A stretch of DNA of 17,103 bases. Origin: Fimbriimonas sp. Its GTDB lineage: Bacteria > Armatimonadota > Fimbriimonadia > Fimbriimonadales > Fimbriimonadaceae. Below are positions 1-7,671 of the stretch, in pieces. Below the pieces are notes generated by a model. It was not told the origin of the DNA. It saw only the letters and a list, made by a program, of their open reading frames with translations, and did not search any database. The DNA lies in the NCBI GenBank assembly GCA_030447945.1, contig JAUJNV010000058.1, positions 1 to 17,103 of the forward strand. Direction: 5' to 3'. Numbering within the stretch: position 1 is the first letter of the stretch; each line of letters begins with the position of its first letter. The translations under genes were made by a program, and so were the position numbers.

Positions 1-225
1 AATCAGCCGCCCCACTGGGTTATCCGCGAGGGCGCTCACGAGCGCGGTGTCGAGGCCGAAGGCCCGCTTGAGCCCCCGCGCGACGTTGTACTCGCCGCCC
101 CCTTCCCAAGCGCGAAACTCGCGCGCCGTCGCCACGCGGCCCTCGCCGGGGTCCAGGCGCAGCATCACCTCTCCCAGCGCGACGAGATCCCAGCGGCACC
201 CGGCCCTGTCCCTGACCTTCAGCAC
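1..225 (-). CDS. kdgK: PfkB-family sugar kinase, probably 2-keto-3-deoxygluconate kinase (N-terminal part, runs off the left edge)
   Basis: Seventy-five codons are visible before the window ends. The N-terminus has the ribokinase/PfkB pattern: a first beta strand DLVALGEVMLRLDP (about residues 13-26), then a glycine-rich substrate segment GGGEYNVARGL (residues 42-52) and a second strand ALVSALADNPVG. PfkB kinases phosphorylate sugars at the terminal hydroxyl. The GGGEYNVA form resembles kinases annotated as 2-keto-3-deoxygluconate kinases, and the neighbouring uronate genes favour that substrate, so the symbol is inferred. The GTG start at 225 lies one base after the TAG stop of the transporter, with GAGGG about 11 nt upstream, so the two genes are probably translationally coupled. 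A second GTG at 237, overlapping the transporter, is possible. The ATP-binding and catalytic Asp region is outside the window. Confidence 0.8.
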   Translation of the reverse strand, partial: MLKVRDRAGCRWDLVALGEVMLRLDPGEGRVATAREFRAWEGGGEYNVARGLKRAFGLDTALVSALADNPVGRLI

Positions 226-226
226 G

Positions 227-1897
227 CTAGGGCCCACCCTCTAGCGCCGCCCGTACCTCCTGCTCGCGGGGCCCCTCGTATTTCGTCGTGGCGACGCCCT
301 TGGGGTCGATGACCGGCCGGGCGTCGCGGTCGAACTTGATCAGCTCGGGCTTCACGCCGTCGGGCGTTCTCCAGCCGATCCACCGCGCGTCCATCCAGCC
401 GACTTTGGCGGGCGGCCCGGCCAAGTAGGAAGCCGCTTTCAGCTCCCCCGCCCGCTTTGCGAAGTAGTCGCGTTCGGAGTCGTAGGGCGGCTTGTTCAGG
501 AGGTATTGGACCAGGCCCAGCGCGAGCACCACGGCCAGCCCCACCGCCCACACCGCCGCCACCGTCAGGCGCGGGTTGCGCGGCTCCCGCGGGACGCCCG
601 GCTCCAGCCGCGGGAGGATCACGTGCATGGCGGCGAGGCCCACCAGGTACAGCGTTCCCGCGAGCAGGAACGGGAGCGCGTACGAGCCCGTGAGCGCCAC
701 GGAGCGGCCCACGAGGAACTGAAACAGCGATGCGCCGATGACGCCGAAGGCGGTGATGACGCCCACCGCCATCGCGACCGCCGAGCGGGGAAGAGCGTCG
801 GAGACGACGGTGTAGACGTTCGAGGACCAGCCCTGATGCGCGGCCGCCGCGAGGGCGATGGCCGCCACGGCGAACCAGGCGGAGGGGATCGGGCCGACGG
901 TAGGGGTATCGACGAGACGGCCTACGAAGATCACCGGCACCGCGCCGAGGGCGCACACGAGCATCGCCAGCTTGCGGCCCGCCGTCACGCTCGCGCCGCG
1001 CTTGATGAGCCGCGAGGAGAGCCACCCGCCGAAGATCGCGCCGACGTCGGCAAACAGATAGATGGCGACGAGCGCGGTCGCCATGATCGCGGGCGAGAGA
1101 TCGAATTCGTCCACCAGGAACTTCGGCATCCAGGTGAGATAGAACCACCAGGGGGCGTCCGTAAAGAACTTCGCCGCCGAAACGCCGTAAAGCGGGCGGT
1201 AGCGGAAGAGGGCGGCGTAGCTGACGGCCTCGGTCGGCTCCGGCGGATCGCTGCGGATGTAGGCGAGCTCCGAGGGGGAGACCTTGGGGTGGTCCTCCGG
1301 CCGGCGGTACATCCGCTGCCAGAAGAAAAGCCACACGATGCCGACGCCGCCGAGGATGAGGAAGCAGGCGCGCCACCCGAGCGTCGCCGCGAGAAGCACC
1401 GTGAGCGGGGGCGTGATGACCGCGCCGACGTTCGAGCCGCAGTTGAACCAGCCCGTGGCGAGCGCGCGCTCCTTTTTCGGAAACCACTCCGACACCGTCT
1501 TGACAGCCGCCGGGAAGTTGCCCGCCTCGCCCACTCCGAGCAGCGCCCGGATTCCCGTGAAGCCCGCGATCGACCCGACCAGCGCGTGGCCCATCGAGGC
1601 GAGGTTCCAGACCAGGAATGTGACGCTCAGCCCCTTGCGCGTCCCGACCCGGTCGACGAAGCGGCCCACGAAGATCATTCCGATGCCGTACGAGAGCAGG
1701 AAGCTCACGTTGATGATCGCGAGATCCGTCGGGCCCATCCGCAGGTCGTCCTGGAAGAAAGGCACCAGGTTCGCGAAGAGCTGCCGGTCGAGGTAGTTGA
1801 TCGTCGTGGCGAAAAACAGCAGCGCGCAGATCGTCCACCGGTAGCGCGTGGCGGGCGCCTCCTGTGCCCCAGCGGCTGCGTTCTCGTCTATCAACAT
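227..1897 (-). CDS. MFS transporter of the anion:cation symporter family, ExuT-like hexuronate transporter, with a C-terminal extension
   Basis: A 556-residue inner-membrane transporter, probably a hexuronate (glucuronate/galacturonate) proton symporter. INYLDRQ in helix 1 (residues 33-39) and the segment GVGEAGNFPAAVKTVSEWFP (121-140) followed by KKERALATG are typical of the ACS family and of ExuT-like members. About twelve helices fill residues 20-430, with the usual hydrophilic central loop near 195-230. Unlike the usual 420-450 residue proteins, this one continues for about 125 residues: a thirteenth hydrophobic segment (about 444-467) and a charged, Trp-containing tail (468-556) of unknown role. 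The frame is intact. The ATG at 1897 is the first good start and has no clear Shine-Dalgarno. It lies between the SDR and the kinase in the uronate cluster and fits as its uptake component. The exact substrate is inferred. Confidence 0.88.
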   Translation of the reverse strand: MLIDENAAAGAQEAPATRYRWTICALLFFATTINYLDRQLFANLVPFFQDDLRMGPTDLAIINVSFLLSYGIGMIFVGRFVDRVGTRKGLSVTFLVWNLASMGHALVGSIAGFTGIRALLGVGEAGNFPAAVKTVSEWFPKKERALATGWFNCGSNVGAVITPPLTVLLAATLGWRACFLILGGVGIVWLFFWQRMYRRPEDHPKVSPSELAYIRSDPPEPTEAVSYAALFRYRPLYGVSAAKFFTDAPWWFYLTWMPKFLVDEFDLSPAIMATALVAIYLFADVGAIFGGWLSSRLIKRGASVTAGRKLAMLVCALGAVPVIFVGRLVDTPTVGPIPSAWFAVAAIALAAAAHQGWSSNVYTVVSDALPRSAVAMAVGVITAFGVIGASLFQFLVGRSVALTGSYALPFLLAGTLYLVGLAAMHVILPRLEPGVPREPRNPRLTVAAVWAVGLAVVLALGLVQYLLNKPPYDSERDYFAKRAGELKAASYLAGPPAKVGWMDARWIGWRTPDGVKPELIKFDRDARPVIDPKGVATTKYEGPREQEVRAALEGGP

Positions 1898-1934
1898 CGC
1901 CTACGTCCCGCGAGCATTATGCCTTTGAACTCCA

Positions 1935-2130
1935 AGCGTACCGCATCCCTTACGCGCGCAGCGCGTGTAGCCGTCGCCCTGCGCGACGCCTGGGCCTAAG
2001 TCCGATACGACCGGACCTACGCAGCATGCACCATGCGGCTCCCCAGATACTGGTGTGCTTAAAGAAAAGCCCCCGCGTCCCGCAGGACGACGGCTACACG
2101 CGCTGCGCGCGCAAGGGGATGCGGAATGCT
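1935..2130. repeat. REP/BIME-like inverted-repeat element, copy A
   Basis: Imperfect palindrome of about 196 bp filling most of the gap between the SDR and the transporter. The core arms 1948-1976 and 2088-2116 are complementary at 28 of 29 positions, and weaker pairing extends to 1935 and 2130. Each arm splits into two short hairpins: ACGCGC-GCA-GCGCGT (1952-1966), then GTAG (1967-1970), then CGTCGC-CCTGC-GCGACG (1972-1988). The right arm has the mirror order and ends its hairpin with CTAC (2094-2097). A GTAG at the foot of a hairpin, repeated in inverse orientation, is the layout of paired REP sequences. The loop holds two more small hairpins and the decamer ACTGGTGTGC (2049-2058). A related copy lies at 7098-7304. 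Confidence 0.85.
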
Positions 2131-2139
2131 CCCCGAGAG

Positions 2140-2911
<772 letters not shown>

Positions 2912-2915
<4 letters not shown>

Positions 2916-4161
2916 GCCTCTTCCTCGATGCTGGTCAAGCCCAGGTACGCCCGCGCATTGTCCGCGAGCAGCGCCCTCGCGTCCCGCTCAATCTCGTCTT
3001 GAGTGGGTGTCATTCCGTCCTCCGCCAGCCTCTCGTAGGAATCGGCGAGGGCGTCGGCGATCGCCCGGCGCGAGTGCCGCCACTTATAGATCAACTGCTC
3101 CAGCACCCGCGCGTCGGAGTGCTGCGGCAGGAACGACGTGCCGAGCATCTCCAGCCGCATTCGCGTGATCTCCGAGATGAGCGAGGGGGTTGTTCAGGAA
3201 CCACCAGCAGCCGAACGGCATGAGGTTGGCGAACTTGCGCGCGAGCACGCAGAGGGGGTGCTGATCCTCGCGGGCGAGGAGCGTCACGAGGAACCGGTTG
3301 CCCGGATAGTCGCGCAGGAGGGCCTCCAGCTCCTCGAGGTTCGTGCTTCCGCTGCCATCCCCCGCAAGGCCGAGGCGTGGGTTCACCGCGCGGCGGACGC
3401 CGATCATCGCGGCGAACGGCAGATCGTGCTCGGCGCTGAAAAGGAGCACCGCCTCGCGCAGCAGGAGATCCGCCCGCGGGTCGCTCAGCGTGAGGTCCGG
3501 CGGCAGGGATGCCGCGAGATATCGCGGCCGCATCCGCTCGACCCAATTGCTGAGGAAGCGCCGGACCTCCTGCAGCGTGCCGTCGGTAATCTCGGCCTGC
3601 ACCTGGTACCCCTCTTCCCGCACCCGCGCCCAGGTGCGGGGCCAGGCGAGCAGGAGAGAATCGAGCCGGAGGGCGGCGTGGAAGCGATGGTCTAGCGCCC
3701 GGCGGTTCTGCCACACCGGACGCTCGGCCGGGTCGAAGGGGTCGTTCGTCGCGACCACCTCCGCCACGCCCGCCAGATCCAGCACACGAGCCAGGTGCTC
3801 CCCCGGGTCCTGCGCCGCGAAGAACGCGCGCGCCTCGCGCAGGTCCTCTGCCCGCGGGTCGAGCCCCAGGGCGGTGAGGACGCAGGCGACCCCCGACGTC
3901 GCCTCGGAGAGCGGCGTACGCTCGATAAAGAGCGTCCGCCACACGATCTCCGCCTGCTCCGGCTTCGAACTCGCGACGAAGGCTTCCGCCGGAATGTCCG
4001 GTCGGAAGCGGAAGCGTCTCGGCCACGAGGTAGTGGTAGGTGAGAAGCTCGTCGATCCCCCACAGGTTCAGCGCGCCGAACTCCGGCGCGAACAGGTGCG
4101 TGTGCAGGTCGAACACGGGCGCCCCCTGCACCGCCTCGATCACCCGCTGTCTTAGGCTCAC
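2912..4161 (-). CDS. uxaC: UxaC-like uronate isomerase (amidohydrolase superfamily), frame broken at two places
   Basis: Uronate isomerases convert D-glucuronate to D-fructuronate (or galacturonate to tagaturonate) in the cytoplasm. The N-terminus [14 protein letters not shown] carries the HxH metal motif of the superfamily, followed by [18 protein letters not shown], a UxaC hallmark. Later come [31 protein letters not shown], and [10 protein letters not shown] near the C-terminus, matching the SDAR/TDSRS region. The length, about 416 residues, suits the short environmental UxaC-like branch rather than the ~470-residue E. coli enzyme. The start GTG (4161) has a strong Shine-Dalgarno AAAGGAG six to seven bases upstream. 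Frame changes are required near 4014 and at the five-C run 3185-3189 (coding strand), where family alignment predicts three C. Without correction, the frame fuses falsely to the dehydratase upstream. Symbol by similarity; confidence in family high. Confidence 0.85.
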
Positions 4162-4166
4162 AATGG

Positions 4167-4174
4167 TCTCCTTT
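4167..4174 (-). promoter_or_regulatory. Shine-Dalgarno that decides the GTG start of the isomerase gene
   Basis: AAAGGAGA on the minus strand lies five bases before GTG 4161-4159. No ATG is nearby in frame. It sits at the very edge of the hairpin-rich segment 4170-4341, so folding of that segment in RNA could mask it. Confidence 0.7.
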
Positions 4175-4341
4175 GGGAGTGCGCGAAGCTCTTCGCGCTT
4201 TGTCTTTCCGGCGGAGCCGGAGGGCGTTGCGCCGTGGGTAACCCCGGGGAGCCGGACGGGGCTCCGCGCTTTGCCTTTCCATGGTCCGACGGCGCTCCGC
4301 GCCAGATGCGAAGCGCGAAAGGCTTCGCACACTCCAAAGGG
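4170..4341. repeat. Hairpin-rich inverted-repeat segment between dehydratase and isomerase genes
   Basis: Outer arms of about 30 nt (4170-4200 and 4310-4341) are inverted copies with a few mismatches. The left arm is itself a perfect palindrome, GCGCGAAG-CT-CTTCGCGC (4181-4198); the right arm holds GCGAA-AGGC-TTCGC (4314-4327). The interior contains GGAGCC-GGACGG-GGCTCC (4248-4265) and other small stems. The segment looks like a dispersed palindromic repeat cluster inserted in the operon. No second copy is seen in the window. Confidence 0.65.
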
Positions 4342-4354
4342 GGCGGGGGCAAAT

Positions 4355-5598
4355 CTAACATGGGATCTCCGGGCGGCGGTCGTCGTTGGGGTCGGCCCAG
4401 TCCAGGTTCGGGACCGTCGGGCTCCAGCCGGGGCGGAGGGGGTCCTGGTCGTAGGGGTAGCCGCCGAGCCTCTGGTAAGCTCGGCGTACTCGGCGAGCTT
4501 GTCGCGGTTCAGCCCCACCCCGAGCCCCGGGCTCTTCGGCACGCGGACGGCGCCGTTCTCTAACGCAATGACGCCGCCTTCGTCTTTGTCGACCGTCTGG
4601 TGGTGATTGTGGGCGCGGGCGGCGAGGGTGAGTGTGGGCACCCCCCCCCCCTGGTGGACCAGCGGCGCGCGAGGGAGGCCCCCCGCCCCCGACGAGTGGA
4701 CGGCAACCCCCAGCCCAAACGTCTCGCAGATGCCCGCCGCCTTGATGCAGGGGCGGATGCCGCCCCAAAACGTCGTATCGAGCAGAACCACGTCCACCGC
4801 CGTGTCCAGCACGTTCGCCGCGAGCTGCTCAAAGCTCACGACGACCGTGTTCGTCGCGAGGGGCATGCGCACCTTCTCGCGCGTGCGGCGCATGGCGTTC
4901 AGGCCGAAGACCGGGTCCTCCAAGTAGTCGTTGTCGATGTCTTCGATCGCCTGCCCGAAGCGGATCGCGCCCTCCGTGGACCACGCGCCGTTCGGGTCGA
5001 AGCGGAACCGGTCCCCCTTCAGCGACTCCGCGACCGCCCGGTACGCCTCCAGCTCGAAATCCGGCGGAAAGACGCCCCCTTTGAGCTTGTGCGAGGTGAA
5101 CCCGTACCGCGCCTTGAGGTCGCGTGCGCTGGCCACGAGCTGGTCGACCGTCCGGACCTCGCCGGCGCCGTCGGCGGGGCTGGGGTAGCGGAAGAAGAGG
5201 TAGGACGCAAACGGCACTCGGTCCTGAAGCCGTCCGCCGAGGAGGTCGCACACGGGCACGCCCCACTTCTGCCCGAGGATGTCCAGGCACGCAAACTCCA
5301 GGGCGGCGAGGACTTGGGTGCGGTTGTTATAGAGGGAGGCCGTCGGGTTCGCGATCAGGAAGCGCATCCACTCGAGCTGCGCCGGATCGTGCCCCACGAG
5401 GTAGGTCTTCATCGCGCGGAACACGGCCTCCGCCGACTCGCCCCCACCCCCCATCTCCCCGAGCCCGACGATCCCCTCGTCCGTCTCGACCTCCACCACA
5501 GTCCGCACGAACCGCCCCCAGTGGCACCCGTTGGCGTGCCGCAGCGGCGCTTCCAGCGGCACGGTAACCGTCGTCGCGCGGATGTCGGTAATCCTCAT
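4355..5598 (-). CDS. Glucarate dehydratase-like enolase-superfamily enzyme
   Basis: About 413 residues, a mandelate racemase-subgroup enolase most like glucarate dehydratase, which dehydrates glucarate to 5-keto-4-deoxyglucarate. Visible active-site residues: K171-x-K173 in HKLKGG, metal ligands D201 (FDPNGAWS), E227 (LEDP) and N250 (LATNT), then D274 (LLDTTFWGG) and H301 (VAVHSS). Their spacing (30, 26, 23, 24, 27) follows the glucarate dehydratase pattern closely. The C-terminus [17 protein letters not shown]...WADPNDD is also typical but lies in another frame: a base is missing near 4476. The stretch 4655-4692 and an 11-base C run (4641-4651) look scrambled and probably hold two compensating indels. 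The ATG at 5598 has no Shine-Dalgarno; TACTCT sits exactly seven bases upstream, suggesting a leaderless transcript. Substrate could be another acid sugar. Confidence 0.83.
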
Positions 5599-5605
5599 CG
5601 CGAGG

Positions 5606-5611
5606 AGAGTA
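5606..5611 (-). promoter_or_regulatory. Possible -10 element (TANNNT) for a leaderless dehydratase transcript
   Basis: TACTCT on the minus strand, seven bases before ATG 5598. TANNNT about seven bases upstream of the start is the arrangement known for leaderless genes in Deinococcus and Actinobacteria. No convincing -35 is seen. Confidence 0.35.
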
Positions 5612-5652
5612 TGAACGCGGACGTCGCTACTTTGGCCGGTAGCGGCTTTTCG

Positions 5653-6492
5653 TTAGCTGCTCGCCCACACGACGATCGCCACCGCCAGCGAGATGGCGCT
5701 GAGCAGCCCCACGGCGGGTACGTTACGCCCGGCGATCATCTCATGCAGGCGCACCTTCGGCAAGAACAGCAGGTCGGACACCCAAGTCACGACGGCGAGA
5801 AGCGCGAGGCCGAACAGGTAGTACGTCCCGAAAGAGAGCAGGTCGCTCGTCAGCGTGGTGCTGTCGCCCGCCACGCTGTTGTTCACGATCACGCCGAGCG
5901 CAAGTAGCCGCCCGCCCAGCAGCACGCCTGCCGCGACGTTCCCGGCCGCGATCTCTTCACGCACGCTCCACCGGGTGAACCGGGCGTGCAGCTCGAACGC
6001 CACCAGCAGTCCGACCTGCCCCAAGGCGGCAAAGAGAGCCGCCGAGGCCAGGCTCCCCTCACCGGAGAGCGCTCCCGCGACGATAAGGCCCGTCGCGGCG
6101 AACTGCCCAAACTCGACCGCGCCCACGGCGAGATTGTTTTCGCAAATCGCGTCGTGGGTCCGCAGGCCACGGAGCATGATTCGCTCGTTCAAAACCTGCG
6201 CCAGGAGCAACAGGGCGATCAGCAGGACTCCATCCTGGGCCAAGGCGAGGAGATCCTCCCCGAACGATTCTCCCGGCTGGACCAGCGATGCCGCGAGCCC
6301 GATCGCCAAGCCGAGGTACATGCCCGCGCGGCGCAACGCCAGCGCGCCGTTGCTCCGCTCGCGGATCTCCTGGTCGTCGTCGAAGCGGGTGAGCAGATCG
6401 GCGAGCAGCTTGGCCACCAGCACGAACAGCACGGCAACGGCAACGAATGCCGCGCTCCGTCCGAAGGGCACCCAGTCCACGTAAAGATTCAT
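5653..6492 (-). CDS. DUF350-family (YjfL-like) integral membrane protein with four repeated two-helix units
   Basis: 279 residues, almost wholly membrane. Eight hydrophobic segments lie at about 12-34, 51-72, 84-102, 120-141, 147-170, 184-205, 216-238 and 259-277. A motif of Asn followed by small residues at the start of alternate helices recurs at N48, N120, N185 and N257, preceded by acidic or polar loops such as QEIRERSN, ICENN, REEIAAGN and MIAGRN. This is the DUF350 pattern, here apparently four units in tandem. Function in the family is unknown; relatives occur in envelope-stress and polyamine-related clusters, none of which is seen here. The ATG at 6492 is preferred to an upstream in-frame start at 6516 because GGGAG lies seven bases before it. 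It is 54 bp upstream of the dehydratase on the same strand; a functional link is not evident. Confidence 0.8.
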   Translation of the reverse strand: MNLYVDWVPFGRSAAFVAVAVLFVLVAKLLADLLTRFDDDQEIRERSNGALALRRAGMYLGLAIGLAASLVQPGESFGEDLLALAQDGVLLIALLLLAQVLNERIMLRGLRTHDAICENNLAVGAVEFGQFAATGLIVAGALSGEGSLASAALFAALGQVGLLVAFELHARFTRWSVREEIAAGNVAAGVLLGGRLLALGVIVNNSVAGDSTTLTSDLLSFGTYYLFGLALLAVVTWVSDLLFLPKVRLHEMIAGRNVPAVGLLSAISLAVAIVVWASS

Positions 6493-6560
6493 CGCTAACT
6501 CCCGTTTTCGCACCACGGCGTATCCCGCCGCGAGAAGCTGTCCCGGCGAGACCAGTATGG

Positions 6561-7076
6561 ATGGCCCAAGTGGATTTAGAAATGTACGCCTTCCCCCAGC
6601 CGCACGGCCTCCCGCCTCTTCTCATACCGGACGGCACCTGGTTCACAGGTGGCCGGAGACGACGGGTATATCGGGAGAAGGTGGACGGAGTAACGCGAGA
6701 CGCGTCGAGCCTCGAGTTCCCTCACGTGCGCAGGGAAGTGCTGGGTCTGCTCAGAGACCTGTCCGACCGTGAGTACCAGCGCAAAGCCTGGGCGGGACCC
6801 GACGCCGAAGACAGTTTCGACAACACGATCACCTACCTGGAGATGTTTCAGTGCCTCGACGGCGAAGCGGTAAAAGACATAGGCAGCGTGTACTTCGACG
6901 AGAGCGAGGCCGCAGCCATCGACCGCCTCGCGGTCACCGTACACGATCTTATCAAAGCCGTCGGGAAGATGGGGCCCGACGAGGCCTTCCTGCGTCACCC
7001 CTTGTACGACGACGTGGTGCAAGCCGCCCAGGAAGCGCACCAGGCCATGGAAAGAGATCGGTCGGCCCGCCCATAA
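6561..7076 (+). CDS. Conserved hypothetical protein resembling the SCO4402 family
   Basis: About 171 residues, soluble, acidic, no signal peptide or membrane segment. The central part FPHVRREVLGLLRDLSDREYQ followed by a Trp (KAWAG) and a patch of acidic residues recalls the actinobacterial SCO4402 family, in which a short helix-rich domain of unknown function starts with this FP.xR.EV..LR.LSD.EYQ pattern. The C-terminal half (DESEAAAIDRLAVTVHDLI, HPLYDDVVQAAQEAH) also fits. The N-terminus is uncertain: ATG 6561 or 6582; the frame is open back to 6447 but that part overlaps the divergent DUF350 gene. No clear Shine-Dalgarno. Proteins of this type sometimes sit near polymorphic toxins, but no toxin is present here. 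Family assignment is from memory of the motif and moderate. Confidence 0.6.
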   Translation: MAQVDLEMYAFPQPHGLPPLLIPDGTWFTGGRRRRVYREKVDGVTRDASSLEFPHVRREVLGLLRDLSDREYQRKAWAGPDAEDSFDNTITYLEMFQCLDGEAVKDIGSVYFDESEAAAIDRLAVTVHDLIKAVGKMGPDEAFLRHPLYDDVVQAAQEAHQAMERDRSARP

Positions 7077-7097
7077 GCTCCAGAAGCCGTGGGGTCG

Positions 7098-7304
7098 GGT
7101 TAACCTCTTCTTCGGAGGGTACGCCCGCAGGGCGTGTAGCCGTCGCCCTGCGCGACGCCTGGGCTTACCTGCGGCACGACCCCACCTGCGAAGGGCGTAC
7201 GGGAGGCTCCGCAGAAACTGGTGTGCCTTTAGTTGGGTTCAGGCGTCGCGCAGGACGACGGCTCCACGCCCTGCGGGCGCACCCCTCCGAAAGAGATAAT
7301 AACC
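7098..7304. repeat. REP/BIME-like inverted-repeat element, copy B
   Basis: A 207-bp palindrome with arms of about 63 nt (7098-7160 and 7241-7304) that pair with few mismatches. It shares an identical 33-base block with copy A (7132-7164 equals 1963-1995) and the loop decamer ACTGGTGTGC (7217-7226). Left arm: hairpin ACGCCC-GCA-GGGCGT (7121-7135), GTAG (7136-7139), hairpin CGTCGC-CCTGC-GCGACG (7141-7157). Right arm is the mirror, with CTCC (7262-7265) in place of CTAC. Relative to copy A the first hairpin has swapped a G-C pair for C-G, and the right arm has changed to match, so pairing is kept while sequence differs. Confidence 0.87.
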
Positions 7305-7359
7305 GGGCCAAACCCTCACATCAATCAGTAGCTACGGACGAAAGGAGTTATTCCCTTAA

Positions 7360-7482
7360 CCCCCGCCCTGCTGTAGTCGCAGGTCTTCAGCCTGCGCAAG
7401 AGCTTGTGGCTACAAACCCACGCCCTTGGAGAACGAGAATCCCTGCGCAGGCTGAAGACCTGCGACTACAGCAGGGCGGGGG
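7360..7482. repeat. Perfect 39-bp inverted repeat with GTAG/CTAC hairpin feet
   Basis: 7360-7398 and 7444-7482 are exact reverse complements (39 of 39) around a 45-nt spacer. Each arm contains GTAG (7373-7376) or CTAC (7466-7469) next to a small hairpin CGCAGG-TCTTCAG-CCTGCG (7379-7397 on the left). This is the REP-pair layout again but a different sequence family from copies A and B. The spacer holds a further stem, TTGT-GGCT-ACAA (7404-7415). No T tract follows, so it is not a normal intrinsic terminator. Confidence 0.9.
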
Positions 7483-7671
7483 GCTGGGGGAGCGCACGTA
7501 ATCCGGCGGTTTCTAAACGAAACGGCTACAATCCACACCCTTCGATGGGAAGGCGGGAGGCTGCGGGGAGATCACGTTACTGGCGGCCCTTGCCGGTGCG
7601 GTGGTGACGAGTGGGCCGCACCTGAAGGTCCCGATCGTGGGGTGCTCCCGGTCTCCGTTTCACAGACTGCC

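Larger units (their letters stand above)
7077..7671. other. 595-bp intergenic region made mostly of two unrelated palindromic repeats
   Basis: Holds element copy B (7098-7304) and the perfect inverted repeat 7360-7482. The remaining part, 7483-7671, has no recognisable gene or RNA; it must contain the M1 peptidase promoter but no good -35/-10 pair was found. Confidence 0.6.

Noticed and set aside
1916..1921. CATAAT as a -10 for the transporter gene
   Set aside because: No -35 at 16-19 bases, and the upstream sequence belongs to repeat copy A. The match alone is too weak.
3091..5598. An 835-residue open frame joining the dehydratase to the isomerase region
   Set aside because: It is a product of frame shifts. 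The dehydratase C-terminus lies in another frame ending at 4355, the isomerase has its own GTG with a strong Shine-Dalgarno at 4161, and the last third of the open frame is low-complexity antisense-like sequence.
7360..7482. Intrinsic terminator for the gene ending at 7076
   Set aside because: It is 280 bp downstream, lacks a T tract on either strand, and is better explained as a repeat.
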